39,320 nucleotides of DNA from contig JBEINZ010000003.1 in the NCBI GenBank assembly GCA_040377825.1, positions 1 to 39,320 on the forward strand. Direction: 5' to 3'. A program made the position numbers and the translations under genes. Positions 8,081-16,651 of this stretch are shown one piece after another. Numbering within the stretch: position 1 is the first letter of the stretch; the number at the start of each line of letters is the position of its first letter. The stretch is from JBEINZ01 sp040377825. GTDB lineage: Bacteria; Pseudomonadota; Alphaproteobacteria; Rhizobiales; Ancalomicrobiaceae. Under the pieces are notes generated by a model. That model was given only the letters and a program-made list of their open reading frames with translations. It searched no databases and was not told where the DNA came from.

Positions 8081-8999
8081 TGACGGGTTAGGGAGGGCTC
8101 GGTCGGTTGCGTCGAGGCCGCGCGTCCCCGTCGCCATGCAGCGCCAAACGCGGCGCGACTGGCCGGCGACCCTTGGCCTTCTCGCTCCTGCCTATGGCGT
8201 CCTGCTGATCGCGGTCTTTCTGCCGCTCGCGGTCATGGCGTTCTTCAGTTTCCTAAAGCAAGCGCCGTTCGGCGGGCGGCCGCTGGTGTTCACCCTCGAG
8301 CACTACCTTGCCTTCGTCAATCGGCCCTATCTCATTGATGTCGCATGGCGATCTATTTCGCTCGGGCTGTGGACGACCGGACTTTCCATCGCGATCGGCC
8401 TGCCGGCGGCTCTCGCGCTCGCCCGGGCCACGCGCGGCCGGGCGCGGGAGACGATCTTCATCCTGATCATCTTGCCATTCTGGTCGAACGGCCTTGTCCG
8501 CGTCTTTTCCTGGACGATGGTGCTGCGCGACGGCGGCATCATCGACGCTGGGCTACGATGGCTCTTGCCGTCACTACCGCCGCTCGGCCTGCTCTATAGC
8601 TTCCCCGCGATGGTCGTCGGGCTGGTCCATGCCTACCTGCCCTATATGATTCTCACCTGCTATCTTTCGATCCTCGCCATCGACGACAAGATCGTCGAAG
8701 CGGCGGCGAGCCTCGGGGCGCGATCCTTTACGATCTTCCGGACCATCGTCCTGCCATTGGCGTTGCCCGGGGTCATGTCCGGCGCCGTGCTGATTTTCGT
8801 GCCGGTGATCGGCAGCTTCATGGAGCCGCGCATTCTCGGCGGCAAGGTCGGCGTCACCATGGGCACGGTCATCGAGGATCAGTTCGTGCAAGGCTTCAAC
8901 TGGCCGCTCGGCTCAGCGCTGTCGTTTACGATGCTCGCCGTCGTCCTCGTGCTCCTTGGTGCCTTTTCCCGCGTGCCGCGGCCGCGGCCGACCGCTTGA
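8070..8999 (+). CDS. ABC transporter permease, PotB type
   Basis: The product has about 309 residues. After a charged N-terminus there are six predicted membrane segments, starting at LGLLAPAYGVLLIAVFLPLAVMAFFSF. The cytoplasmic EAA loop is recognisable as VEAAASLGARSFTIFRTIVLPLALPGV, the contact with the ATPase. The chosen ATG at 8070 overlaps the binding-protein gene by 11 nt and would give translational coupling. An in-frame ATG at 8136 would remove about 22 disordered residues and fits the family length better, but it has no evident ribosome site, so the start is uncertain. It forms the inner-membrane channel with the next gene product. Confidence 0.9.
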   Translation: MPSDDGLGRARSVASRPRVPVAMQRQTRRDWPATLGLLAPAYGVLLIAVFLPLAVMAFFSFLKQAPFGGRPLVFTLEHYLAFVNRPYLIDVAWRSISLGLWTTGLSIAIGLPAALALARATRGRARETIFILIILPFWSNGLVRVFSWTMVLRDGGIIDAGLRWLLPSLPPLGLLYSFPAMVVGLVHAYLPYMILTCYLSILAIDDKIVEAAASLGARSFTIFRTIVLPLALPGVMSGAVLIFVPVIGSFMEPRILGGKVGVTMGTVIEDQFVQGFNWPLGSALSFTMLAVVLVLLGAFSRVPRPRPTA

Positions 9000-9007
9000 G
9001 GATCGAA

Positions 9008-9778
9008 ATGGGCGCGCTCGGCCGGATTTGGCTCTTCCTCGTGCTTGTCTTCCTGTATTTGCCGATCGTCATCATGGCACTGATGGCGTTCAATGCCTCG
9101 CCGTTTTACGCCCTGCCGATGACGTTCACGACGAAATGGTTCGTCGATCTCTCCGGCAACGCGAAGCTGATCGCGGCCGGGCGCAACAGCGTGCTGATCG
9201 CGCTGGTTACCGCGATCGTGGCGACCGCGATTGGAACCATGGCCGCGCTGGCCCTGCATCGGCGGCAGTTTCGCGGCCGCACGCTGCTGCGCGTCCTGCT
9301 TTTGCCACCGATCGCCATACCCTGGCTAATCATCGGCACGGCCATGCTGGTCTTCTTCTACTGGACGGGCATCGGGCGCGGGCTGCATGCGATGATCCTC
9401 GGTCATGTCGCGCTGGCCTTGCCCTATGTCGTGCTCGTCGTCGGCGCCGGGGTGGATAGTCTTCGACCGGATCTTGAGGATGCCGCGATGAGCCTCGGAT
9501 CGAGCCCAAGCGACGCTTTTTTCCGGATCACCATGCCGTTGCTTGCGCCGAGCATCATCGCGGCGGCGCTCTTTGCCTTCGCGGTGTCGCTCGATCAGTT
9601 CGTCGTCTCGTATTTCCTTGCGATGCCGGGCGTCTCCACGCTACCGGTCGAGATCTATTCCGCGATCCGCAAGGGCTTTACGCCGGAGATCAACGCCATT
9701 TCCACGATCCTGCTCGTTGCTTCGATGGTGATCGTGCTCGGCTTTGCCCGCCTTTCCCGCATCGGAGCCGGCCGATGA
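9008..9778 (+). CDS. ABC transporter permease, PotC type
   Basis: The product is 256 residues with about six membrane segments beginning LGRIWLFLVLVFLYLPIVIMALMAFNAS, a typical PotC N-terminus. The EAA loop reads LEDAAMSLGSSPSDAFFRITMPLLAPSI. ATG at 9008 is preferred to a TTG at 8996 because GAGG (8998-9001), overlapping the previous stop, lies 6 nt before it. The gene follows the PotB-type permease by 8 nt, and its stop overlaps the ATPase start in an ATGA. It should heterodimerise with the PotB-type permease. Confidence 0.92.
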   Translation: MGALGRIWLFLVLVFLYLPIVIMALMAFNASPFYALPMTFTTKWFVDLSGNAKLIAAGRNSVLIALVTAIVATAIGTMAALALHRRQFRGRTLLRVLLLPPIAIPWLIIGTAMLVFFYWTGIGRGLHAMILGHVALALPYVVLVVGAGVDSLRPDLEDAAMSLGSSPSDAFFRITMPLLAPSIIAAALFAFAVSLDQFVVSYFLAMPGVSTLPVEIYSAIRKGFTPEINAISTILLVASMVIVLGFARLSRIGAGR

Positions 9779-10845
9779 GCGCGGTGGCGATCGATGGGGT
9801 CGCCCAGCGCTTCGGGGCGACGCTGGTGCTCGACGATGTGAGCATCGTGTTCGAAGCGGGCAAACTCACGAGCCTGCTCGGCCCCTCCGGATCCGGAAAG
9901 ACCACGCTTTTGCGGATTGTCGCCGGGTTCTTGGCGCCCGAAGCGGGCTCGGTCCGCATCGGTGATAAGGACGTGACGATGGAGCCGGTCTGGCGGCGCC
10001 GGATTGGATTTGTCTTTCAGTCCTACGCGCTCTTTCCGCATATGAGCGTGCTGGAAAACGTGATGTACGGCCTGGAGCGGCGCGGCATGAGCCGGCGGGC
10101 GGCGGGCGGCAAGGCCGGGGCGGCGCTCGACATGGTCCGTCTGCCCGGCTTCGCCGATCGCAAGCCCGCATCGCTGTCCGGCGGACAGCAGCAGCGCGTG
10201 GCGCTCGCCCGCGCGATCGTGACCAAGCCGACGGTGCTTTTGCTCGACGAACCGCTCTCCGCGCTCGACCGGCGCTTGCGGCAGGAGATGCAGGTCGAGT
10301 TGCTGCGCATCCAGCGCGAGAGCGGGCTGACGACGGTTTTTGTCACGCATGATCAGGAGGAGGCGTTGGCGCTGTCCGACCGGGTCGCGATCCTCGACAG
10401 GGGTCGCATCATCCAGTCCGGCGCGCCGGCCGAGATTTACGAACACCCGCGCACGCGCTTCGCGGCGGCGTTCCTGGGCGATGCCAACTTCTTGACCGGC
10501 ACGGTCGAAGGGGGCGCGATCCGCCTTGGGGGCGGCGCGCTGATCCGGGCGGCGTCGGCATTGCCCGGGGAGGGCGCGCGGGTGACAGTCGCAGTTCGGC
10601 CGGAAAAGATCGTGCTTGCGTCCCCAGGTGATGCGACCGTTGGCGGCGCGAATTCGCTGCCGTCCACCGTGAACGCGGCGATTTATTCCGGCGCCGCGCT
10701 GACCTATGGTGTCACGACGCCGGATGGTACCGCGATGAAGGTCTTTGCGCAGAACTTCGACGGCCGGATCCTCGCCGCTGGCGCGCGCGTGACGCTTTGC
10801 TGGCCGCCCGCGCAGACCGTGCTCCTCGACGATGAAGGTCCTTGA
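9775..10845 (+). CDS. ABC transporter ATP-binding protein, PotA type
   Basis: The 356-residue protein shows Walker A GPSGSGKT (36-43), Q-loop FQSYALFPHMSVLENV (from about 81), signature LSGGQQQR (134-141), Walker B LLLDEP (155-160) and switch His H192. A C-terminal TOBE-like beta domain (about 245-356) with VRPEKI is typical of the PotA/UgpC group. It powers the importer encoded upstream from the cytoplasmic face. The start codon overlaps the preceding stop by 4 nt (ATGA), indicating coupled translation. Order and spacing complete a standard binding protein - permease - permease - ATPase operon. Confidence 0.94.
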   Translation: MSAVAIDGVAQRFGATLVLDDVSIVFEAGKLTSLLGPSGSGKTTLLRIVAGFLAPEAGSVRIGDKDVTMEPVWRRRIGFVFQSYALFPHMSVLENVMYGLERRGMSRRAAGGKAGAALDMVRLPGFADRKPASLSGGQQQRVALARAIVTKPTVLLLDEPLSALDRRLRQEMQVELLRIQRESGLTTVFVTHDQEEALALSDRVAILDRGRIIQSGAPAEIYEHPRTRFAAAFLGDANFLTGTVEGGAIRLGGGALIRAASALPGEGARVTVAVRPEKIVLASPGDATVGGANSLPSTVNAAIYSGAALTYGVTTPDGTAMKVFAQNFDGRILAAGARVTLCWPPAQTVLLDDEGP

Positions 10846-10846
10846 C

Positions 10847-11434
10847 ATGGAAAGCTTGCCGCCAACAACGCTTCATCTGGCGATCGACATGCAGCGGATC
10901 TTCGCCGAGGACACGTCGTGGCACACGCCGTCGCTTGCCCGCATCTTGCCGAACGTCGCCCGCATCGCCCGCGCCAAGCCCGAGGCGACCGTCTACACCC
11001 GCTTCATCGTCCCCCGCAGCCCGGCCGACGCGCCCGGTCAATGGCGGACCTATTACGAGCGTTGGGCCGAGTTCACGCTGGAGCGCATGGATCCCAGCCT
11101 CGTGGACCTCGTCTCGCCACTCGCGCAGATCGCCGTGCCCGGGGCGATCGTGGACAAGCCGACCTATTCGGTGTTCGAGGCGCCTGGCTTCGGCGAGCGA
11201 TTGGCGGCGGAGGGGATTACGACGCTCGTCTTCACCGGGGTGGAAACCGACGTCTGCGTGCTCGCGAGCCTCATGGCCGCGGTCGATCGCGGCTTCCGCG
11301 TCATCGCGGTCGCCGACGCGATGACCAGCTCCGACGAAGCCTCGCACCGCGCGATCCTCGATCTGGTCTTTCCGCGCATGCCCGACCAGATCGAAATCCT
11401 CGACACCGATACGCTGCTTGCGGCTTGGCGCTGA
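10847..11434 (+). CDS. Isochorismatase-family cysteine hydrolase
   Basis: The 195-residue protein carries the family's catalytic triad: D14 in LAIDMQ, K104 in VDKPTYSVF, and C137 in GVETDVCVLAS, where the cis-peptide motif is also visible. Members hydrolyse amides, imides or vinyl ethers, for example nicotinamide, N-carbamoylsarcosine, ureidoacrylate or isochorismate. ATG at 10847 is preferred to an ATG at 10832 because an AAGG lies upstream of it and the earlier start would overlap the ATPase gene without a ribosome site. It is the last gene of the importer operon, 1 nt after the ATPase, so it probably acts on the imported compound. With a sarcosine/dimethylglycine-dehydrogenase-like gene in the same locus, an N-substituted glycine amide is an attractive guess only. 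Confidence 0.85.
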   Translation: MESLPPTTLHLAIDMQRIFAEDTSWHTPSLARILPNVARIARAKPEATVYTRFIVPRSPADAPGQWRTYYERWAEFTLERMDPSLVDLVSPLAQIAVPGAIVDKPTYSVFEAPGFGERLAAEGITTLVFTGVETDVCVLASLMAAVDRGFRVIAVADAMTSSDEASHRAILDLVFPRMPDQIEILDTDTLLAAWR

Positions 11435-11438
11435 AGCC

Positions 11439-12467
11439 TCAGCGCACCTGCCGCGTCTTGACGTAGCGATCGAAGGCGACGGCGGAAATGATGATGAGGC
11501 CGATGATCACTTGCTGGATGTAGGACGACACGTTGTTCAGGACGAGGCCATTGACGAGCACGCCGATCAACGTGGCGCCGACGACGGTTCCCATGATCGA
11601 CCCTTGACCGCCGAAAAGGCTGGTGCCGCCGATGACCACCGAGGCGATAACCGTTAGTTCGTAGCCGATGCCCGCGACCGCTTCGGAGGAGTTGAGCCGC
11701 GCGGAGAGCACGAAGCCGGCGAGCCCGGCGAAGAAGCCGACGATCACATAGACCGACAGCAAGATCCGATCGACGGAAAGTCCCGACAGGCGGGCGGCTT
11801 CCGGATTGCCGCCGACGGCATAGACGCGACGGCCATAGCGGGTGTGGCGAAGAACGATATGGCAGACGGCGGCGCAGCCGAGAAACAGGATAACGGGGAC
11901 CGGAACCGGGCCGACCATGCCCTGTCCCCACCAGCGATAGGGCGCCTCGAAGCCGGAGATCGGGCCGCCGCCGGAAAACCATAAGGTGAGCCCGCGATAG
12001 GCCGACAGGCCTCCAAGCGTCACCACGAAGGGCGGAACCTTGAGCCGCGTGATGCCGAGGCCCTGGATCAGGCCGCACAGAACGCCGACGCCAATCGCCG
12101 CGCTCATCGCCGCGAACCAGCCGTAGCCGACCGCGTCGTCCTCGCCGAGCGACAGCGTGTTGCCGGTCGATCCTTTCGCGACAGCGGCGGCGACCATCCC
12201 GGCGAGCGCAAGCATCGAGCCGACCGAAAGGTCGATGCCGGCGGTCAGGATGACGAAGGTCATGCCGAGCGCGATCAGGCCGGTGATGGAAATCTGCCGC
12301 ATCACGTTGAAAAGATTGGTCGGGTCGAGAAACCTGGGTTCCAGGATCGCGAAGACGGCCATGAGAACGAGAAGGAAGATCAACGGCGCGAAGCGGCTCA
12401 CGATCGACCAGAAGATCGGCCCTCGCCGGCGATTACCGGTGTTCGTCATCGGTTGGGCTTTCGTCAC
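11439..12467 (-). CDS. Sugar ABC transporter permease, RbsC type
   Basis: The product is 342 residues and highly hydrophobic, with roughly eight to ten membrane segments. It has the RbsC hallmarks GMTFVILTAGIDLSVGSMLALAGM and VIASVVIGGTSLFGGQGSIMGTVVGA. The start is GTG at 12467, overlapping the ATPase stop as GTGA, with GGAGG 5 nt upstream; this strongly supports coupled translation from GTG. It is the last gene of a leftward importer operon and ends 4 nt from the end of the convergent hydrolase gene. The family imports ribose, xylose, allose, erythritol and other pentoses or polyols. Confidence 0.93.
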   Translation of the reverse strand: MTKAQPMTNTGNRRRGPIFWSIVSRFAPLIFLLVLMAVFAILEPRFLDPTNLFNVMRQISITGLIALGMTFVILTAGIDLSVGSMLALAGMVAAAVAKGSTGNTLSLGEDDAVGYGWFAAMSAAIGVGVLCGLIQGLGITRLKVPPFVVTLGGLSAYRGLTLWFSGGGPISGFEAPYRWWGQGMVGPVPVPVILFLGCAAVCHIVLRHTRYGRRVYAVGGNPEAARLSGLSVDRILLSVYVIVGFFAGLAGFVLSARLNSSEAVAGIGYELTVIASVVIGGTSLFGGQGSIMGTVVGATLIGVLVNGLVLNNVSSYIQQVIIGLIIISAVAFDRYVKTRQVR

Positions 12468-14026
12468 GCGATCCTCCCTTCGATCGTCTCATCCCGTTTG
12501 GCGTTGAGCGTCATCAGCGCCATGAGCCGTTCTTGCGTCGCTTCCTCGGGCGCGACTTCCCCGGTCAGTGCGCCCTCGCGCATCGTCACGATCCGGTCGG
12601 CGATCGCCATGACCTCGGGCAGCTCCGAGGAAATCGCGATGATCGCGATGCCGCGCCCGGCGAGTTCGTCCAGGATCTCGTGCACTTCGGCCTTCGCGGC
12701 GATGTCGATGCCTCGGGTCGGCTCGTCGACGATGAGGATCTTGGGATCGAGCGCCAGCCAGCGGGCAAGCACGATCTTCTGCTGGTTGCCGCCGGAGAGA
12801 TTGGAGATCTTCTGCTCCGGCCCGGTCATGCGCACATTCATCATGCGACGGAAGCGATCGAGTTCGGCCGCCTCGGCCGCCTCGTCGACGAAGGTCGCAA
12901 AGCCGACGAACCGATCGAGCGCCGCGATTGAGAAATTCGCCCGTATCGCCTGCTGTAGAAAAAGCGCTTGCTGCTTGCGGTCTTCGGGGACGAGCCCGAT
13001 CCCCAGCCGGATCGCGTCGCGCGGGCTGCGTAAGTCGACCGGGTTGCCGTCGATCTCGATCCGGTCCGCGACAATCGGATCGGCGCCGAACATGGCGCGC
13101 GCGAGTTCGGTTCGTCCGGCCCCGACGAGCCCTGCGATCCCGAGGATCTCGCCGGCCCGCACATCGAGATCGATGCCGCGAAGCAAGGTGCCGCGCGCGC
13201 GGCCGGCCCGGTCGCCCGTACGGAAGCCACGGATCGACAGGCGCACCGCGCCCGAGCCGTGACGGCGCTGGGGCCGGCGGTAAAGCTCGGAGGCCGCGCG
13301 ACCGACCATGAGCTCGATAATCTGCGGTATGCCGAGGCCCTCGGCGTCGCGCGAGGCGGCGAGGCGGCCGTCGCGCAGGATCGTGAAGCGGTCGCAGATG
13401 GCGACCGCCTCTTCGAGCCGATGGGTAACGAACATGACCGACACGCCGTCAGCCTTCAGCGCCCGCACAATACCGAACAGCCGGGTGACCTCTGTCTCCG
13501 ACAGCGCCGAGGTCGGCTCGTCCATGATGATGAGACGCAAATTCACTGACAGGGCGCGAGCGATTTCCACCATCTGTTGTTCGGCGACCGAAAGCTCGGA
13601 AACCAGCGCGCGCGGATCGATCTCGAGCCCGATGCGGCGCGTGATCTCGCGCGCCTCGCGCTCTAGGCGCGGCCAATCCACGAAGGCGCCGAAACGGAGC
13701 GGTTCGCGTCCGATGAAGATGTTTTCGGCGACCGATAGCGTCGGGACGAGATTGAATTCCTGGTAGATCGTGACGATCCCGAGCGCCTGGGCGATCTGCG
13801 GGGTATCGATCGCGACGGGCCGGCCATCCCACGAGATCGTTCCGGCATCGGGCATTTGCGCGCCCGAGATGATCTTCAACAGCGTCGACTTGCCCGCGCC
13901 GTTCTCCCCGAGCAATCCGTGCACCTCGCCCCGGCCGACCGTGAACGACACATTGTCGAGCGCGACCACGCCGGGAAAGCGCTTGCCGACGCCATCGATC
14001 ATCAGGAGGGGGGAGGTGTCGGACAT
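12464..14026 (-). CDS. Sugar ABC transporter ATP-binding protein with two ABC domains, RbsA type
   Basis: The 520-residue protein has two tandem ABC modules, as in RbsA/MglA. The first has an intact Walker A (GENGAGKST, 40-48), signature LSVAEQQMVEIARAL and Walker B IIMDEP. The second has the RbsA-type degenerate Walker A (GLVGAGRTE), signature LSGGNQQK and ILIVDEP. It energises import by the RbsC-type permease. It lies between the binding-protein gene (113 nt gap containing a hairpin) and the permease gene (4-nt overlap). The ATG at 14026 has no clear ribosome site upstream. Confidence 0.94.
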   Translation of the reverse strand: MSDTSPLLMIDGVGKRFPGVVALDNVSFTVGRGEVHGLLGENGAGKSTLLKIISGAQMPDAGTISWDGRPVAIDTPQIAQALGIVTIYQEFNLVPTLSVAENIFIGREPLRFGAFVDWPRLEREAREITRRIGLEIDPRALVSELSVAEQQMVEIARALSVNLRLIIMDEPTSALSETEVTRLFGIVRALKADGVSVMFVTHRLEEAVAICDRFTILRDGRLAASRDAEGLGIPQIIELMVGRAASELYRRPQRRHGSGAVRLSIRGFRTGDRAGRARGTLLRGIDLDVRAGEILGIAGLVGAGRTELARAMFGADPIVADRIEIDGNPVDLRSPRDAIRLGIGLVPEDRKQQALFLQQAIRANFSIAALDRFVGFATFVDEAAEAAELDRFRRMMNVRMTGPEQKISNLSGGNQQKIVLARWLALDPKILIVDEPTRGIDIAAKAEVHEILDELAGRGIAIIAISSELPEVMAIADRIVTMREGALTGEVAPEEATQERLMALMTLNAKRDETIEGRIA

Positions 14027-14095
14027 CGGGGCTCGATTTCAACTGGCCGCGCAAGGGCCGTGGTATCGGGGATCGCCGCGCCTTTGGCAGCAAAT

Positions 14096-14122
14096 CGAGG
14101 GACGGCGCCAGGCCGCCCCTCG
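14096..14122 (-). terminator. Intercistronic hairpin between the binding-protein and ATPase genes
   Basis: An 11-bp stem with a single G-U pair (14096-14106 with 14112-14122) closes a 5-nt loop. On the transcribed strand the left arm reads CGAGGGGCGGC. No T-run follows, so complete termination is unlikely. Similar hairpins after periplasmic binding-protein genes (as after malE) protect the upstream mRNA or partly terminate, giving more binding protein than ATPase. I infer that role here. Confidence 0.6.
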
Positions 14123-14139
14123 TTGATCCTCGGGAGCAC

Positions 14140-15108
14140 TCAGCCGACTTCGGCGAGTCGCTCGGCCTTGTCGAGATTGCCCTTGCCGATCGCGATCGGC
14201 GTCAGCAGCTTCAAGGCTTCCGCCGGCCTTTTGCCGTCGCGGGCAAACGCGACCGCGATGCGCATGGCCTCGCGGCTTTGTTCGCCGGGGAACTGCTCGA
14301 TGGTCGCGGCGAGCGCGCCGTCGCGGATGGCCTTCAGCGCCTCGGGGAGCGCGTCGAAGCCGTAGATCGCGATGCCGGTCAGGCCGCGCGCCTTCACCGC
14401 CTCCATCGCGCCGAGCGCCATGTCGTCATTGGCGCAAACGATCACGTCCGGTTTGCCCTTGCCGGCAAGGCCCGCCTCGGTGACCGAGAGGGCCTCGGCG
14501 CGGGCGAAGTTCGCCGTCTGCTCGAATATGATCTGATACTTGTCCTTGGCCTTGTCGAGAATGTTATGCAGGCCCTTGTTGCGGTCGATCGCTGGCCCAG
14601 CGCCCGGTTGGCCTTGAAGATGGAAGATCTTCGCACCGTTCGGGAACGCCGCCATGATTGCCGCGGCCTGAGCCTCGCCACCCTTGACGTTGTCCGCGCC
14701 GACATGGGCAAGGATGCCTTCGACGCCCCGCACGCGGCGATCGATCGTGACGACTGGGATGCCGGCCTTAACGGCCTGTTCGAGCGCCGGGGCCATCGCG
14801 TTCACGTCGAGCGGCGAGATCACGAGGGCGTTGACCTTTTGGGTGATGGCGGCCTCAACATCGGCCGTCTGCTTCGGCACGGAGTTCTGACCGTCGGTCT
14901 CGATCAATTTGATTTCGCCGAGCGTCTTTGCCTCTGCGGCAAGTTGCCGTTGCATGTGGACGAAGAACGGGAACGACAGGCTCGGCAGCGACGTCGCAAT
15001 GGTCAGCGCCTTACCGGCGGCGAAGACGGGACGAATACCGGCGAACGCGCTGACGCTCACTAAACCAGAGACGGCCAAAAACTGCCGCCGATCGATGCGG
15101 TTGGACAT
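14140..15108 (-). CDS. Sugar ABC transporter periplasmic binding protein, RbsB type, Tat-exported
   Basis: The 322-residue protein starts with a twin-arginine signal (DRRQFLAVSG, residues 5-14) and a PVFAAGK cleavage region near residue 31. The mature part fits the periplasmic-binding-protein type 1 (LacI-like) fold: LVISPLDVNAMAPALEQAVKAGIPVVTIDRRV, HVGADNVKGGEAQAAAIM, and VIVCANDDMALGAMEAVKARG. It binds a sugar or polyol for the RbsA/RbsC importer. GGGAG lies 8 nt before the ATG. The operon's promoter must lie in the 478-nt gap shared with the aldolase gene, so transport and aldolase expression may be linked. The exact sugar is not readable from sequence. Confidence 0.92.
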   Translation of the reverse strand: MSNRIDRRQFLAVSGLVSVSAFAGIRPVFAAGKALTIATSLPSLSFPFFVHMQRQLAAEAKTLGEIKLIETDGQNSVPKQTADVEAAITQKVNALVISPLDVNAMAPALEQAVKAGIPVVTIDRRVRGVEGILAHVGADNVKGGEAQAAAIMAAFPNGAKIFHLQGQPGAGPAIDRNKGLHNILDKAKDKYQIIFEQTANFARAEALSVTEAGLAGKGKPDVIVCANDDMALGAMEAVKARGLTGIAIYGFDALPEALKAIRDGALAATIEQFPGEQSREAMRIAVAFARDGKRPAEALKLLTPIAIGKGNLDKAERLAEVG

Positions 15109-15586
15109 GACACTTTCTCCCTAGAAACCGGCTGGGTTTGTCCCGGTCCGGACTTTATGCGGTTAATACGTTTCATGCGGGATGACGGGCGTCAATGGGA
15201 TGAAGCAACCTTTGATAATTCATGTAAAGCTTGAGACGCAATTTCAGTCGATTTCGGCGATCGGTTCTGGCAAGCATAACAATGTAAAACCAAGTCTAAT
15301 GCTGGATCTATAATAATTACTGCATCCAGCTGCGTTTCATACGGTTAGTCCAGGCGACAGCAATGAATGCGAGGCCGGATCGAGAGGCAAGCACAGGCTT
15401 ATCGCCCGCGCGGCATGTCTTTCTTTAGTGAAAATTATTTCTTTTTGCCGATGAGAACTTTCGTTCGCGGGGCGAGTATTTCAGTTGGCCGGCATGTTCT
15501 ATCTTGCTCGGTGCCTCGTCAGGCCGTAATCAGCCTGAGCCGATCGGGTCCGGCGGCCCGCGGCGGCTGACTTAGGGAGATCAGGG
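15109..15586. promoter_or_regulatory. Divergent control region between the sugar importer and the aldolase gene
   Basis: I see no convincing gene in these 478 nt. Three copies of a TTTnATrCGG element occur: CTTTATGCGGTTA (15153-15165), GTTTCATGCGGGA (15170-15182) and GTTTCATACGGTTAG (15334-15348). A 7-bp inverted repeat (GCTGGAT 15301-15307, ATCCAGC 15324-15330) encloses a TATAAT sequence at about 15310-15315, a candidate -10 box for rightward transcription. The stretch between the copies is clearly richer in A+T than the surrounding genes. This is consistent with two divergent promoters under one regulator, whose gene is not in the window. Confidence 0.5.
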
Positions 15587-16651
15587 ATGCCCCTCGTATC
15601 GATGCGACAGTTGCTCGATCATGCCGCGGAGCATGACTACGGCCTGCCGGCTTTCAACGTGAACAATCTCGAGCAGGTCCGCGCCATCATGGTCGCCGCG
15701 GAGGAAACACGTTCGCCCGTCATCTTGCAGGCGAGCGCTGGCGCGCGGCGCTATGCGGGTGACAACTTCCTGCGTCACGTTATCGAAGCTGCCGTTGAGA
15801 CCTATCCGACGCTCCCGATCGTCATGCATCTCGATCATGGCGCCGCGCCGGCCGTCTGCGCCTCGGCGATCGAAAACGGCTTCACCTCGGTGATGATGGA
15901 CGGATCGCTCAATCCGGATGGAAAATCGGTCGCCGAGTACGACTACAACGTCGACGTGACGCGGACGGTCGTTGAGCGCGCGCATGCGGTTGGGGTGTCG
16001 GTGGAAGGCGAACTCGGCGTACTCGGCTCGCTGGAGACCATGCGGGGCGACAAGGAGGACGGCCATGGCGCGGAAGGCGCCATGACGCGCGAGCAGCTTT
16101 TGACCGATGTCGATCAGGCAGCCGATTTCGTTGCCAAGACGCAGGTCGACGCGCTTGCCATCGCGATCGGCACGTCGCACGGCGCTTACAAGTTCACGCG
16201 CCGGCCGACCGGCGAAATCCTGGCGATTTCACGCATCAGGGAAATCCACGCGCGAATCCCAAACACGCATCTGGTGATGCACGGCTCCTCGTCGGTGCCG
16301 CAGGAGCTCCTCGCGGAGATCCGCGAATTCGGCGGGGATCTGAAGGAGACCTACGGCGTGCCGGTGGAAGAGATCCAGGAAGGCATCAAGCACGGCGTGC
16401 GCAAGGTCAATATCGATACCGATCTTCGCTTGGCGATGACGGCCGCGATCCGGCGCGTGCTCGTGACCGACAAGGGTGAGTTCGATCCGAGGAAGTATCT
16501 GGCGCCCGCGATCAAGGCGATGTCCAAGGTTTGCGCGGCGCGTTTTGAAGCCTTCGGCTCGGCCGGCAAGGCGGACAAGATCGTTGCGCTCCCGCTCGAG
16601 GCGATGGCGAAGCGTTATGCCGGCGGCGATCTCAAGCAGATCGTGCGCTGA
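15587..16651 (+). CDS. fba: Class II fructose-bisphosphate aldolase, Calvin-cycle subtype
   Basis: The 354-residue enzyme has the zinc-dependent class II signatures: HLDHG with D83 (catalytic) and H84 (metal), GELGVLG (141-147), the metal ligand H198 in GTSHGAYK, and H232 in MHGSSSVP. Length and the N-terminus LVSMRQLLDHAAEHDYGLPAFNVNN match the CbbA-type group, which cleaves fructose-1,6-bisphosphate and, in autotrophs, also sedoheptulose-1,7-bisphosphate. It is cytosolic. GGGAGA lies upstream of the ATG. It is followed after 83 nt by ribulose-phosphate 3-epimerase, an arrangement common in Calvin or pentose-phosphate clusters. Phosphoribulokinase and RuBisCO are not in the window, so autotrophy is not shown. 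Confidence 0.94.
   Translation: MPLVSMRQLLDHAAEHDYGLPAFNVNNLEQVRAIMVAAEETRSPVILQASAGARRYAGDNFLRHVIEAAVETYPTLPIVMHLDHGAAPAVCASAIENGFTSVMMDGSLNPDGKSVAEYDYNVDVTRTVVERAHAVGVSVEGELGVLGSLETMRGDKEDGHGAEGAMTREQLLTDVDQAADFVAKTQVDALAIAIGTSHGAYKFTRRPTGEILAISRIREIHARIPNTHLVMHGSSSVPQELLAEIREFGGDLKETYGVPVEEIQEGIKHGVRKVNIDTDLRLAMTAAIRRVLVTDKGEFDPRKYLAPAIKAMSKVCAARFEAFGSAGKADKIVALPLEAMAKRYAGGDLKQIVR

Noticed and set aside
9655..10848. Long minus-strand frame opposite the PotA-type ATPase
   Set aside because: Low-complexity Arg/Gly/His-rich product, no recognisable domain, and fully opposite a conserved gene.
15367..15570. Possible 67-residue gene in the importer-aldolase gap
   Set aside because: No ribosome site, no recognisable fold, and it crosses the expected promoter and leader of the aldolase gene.
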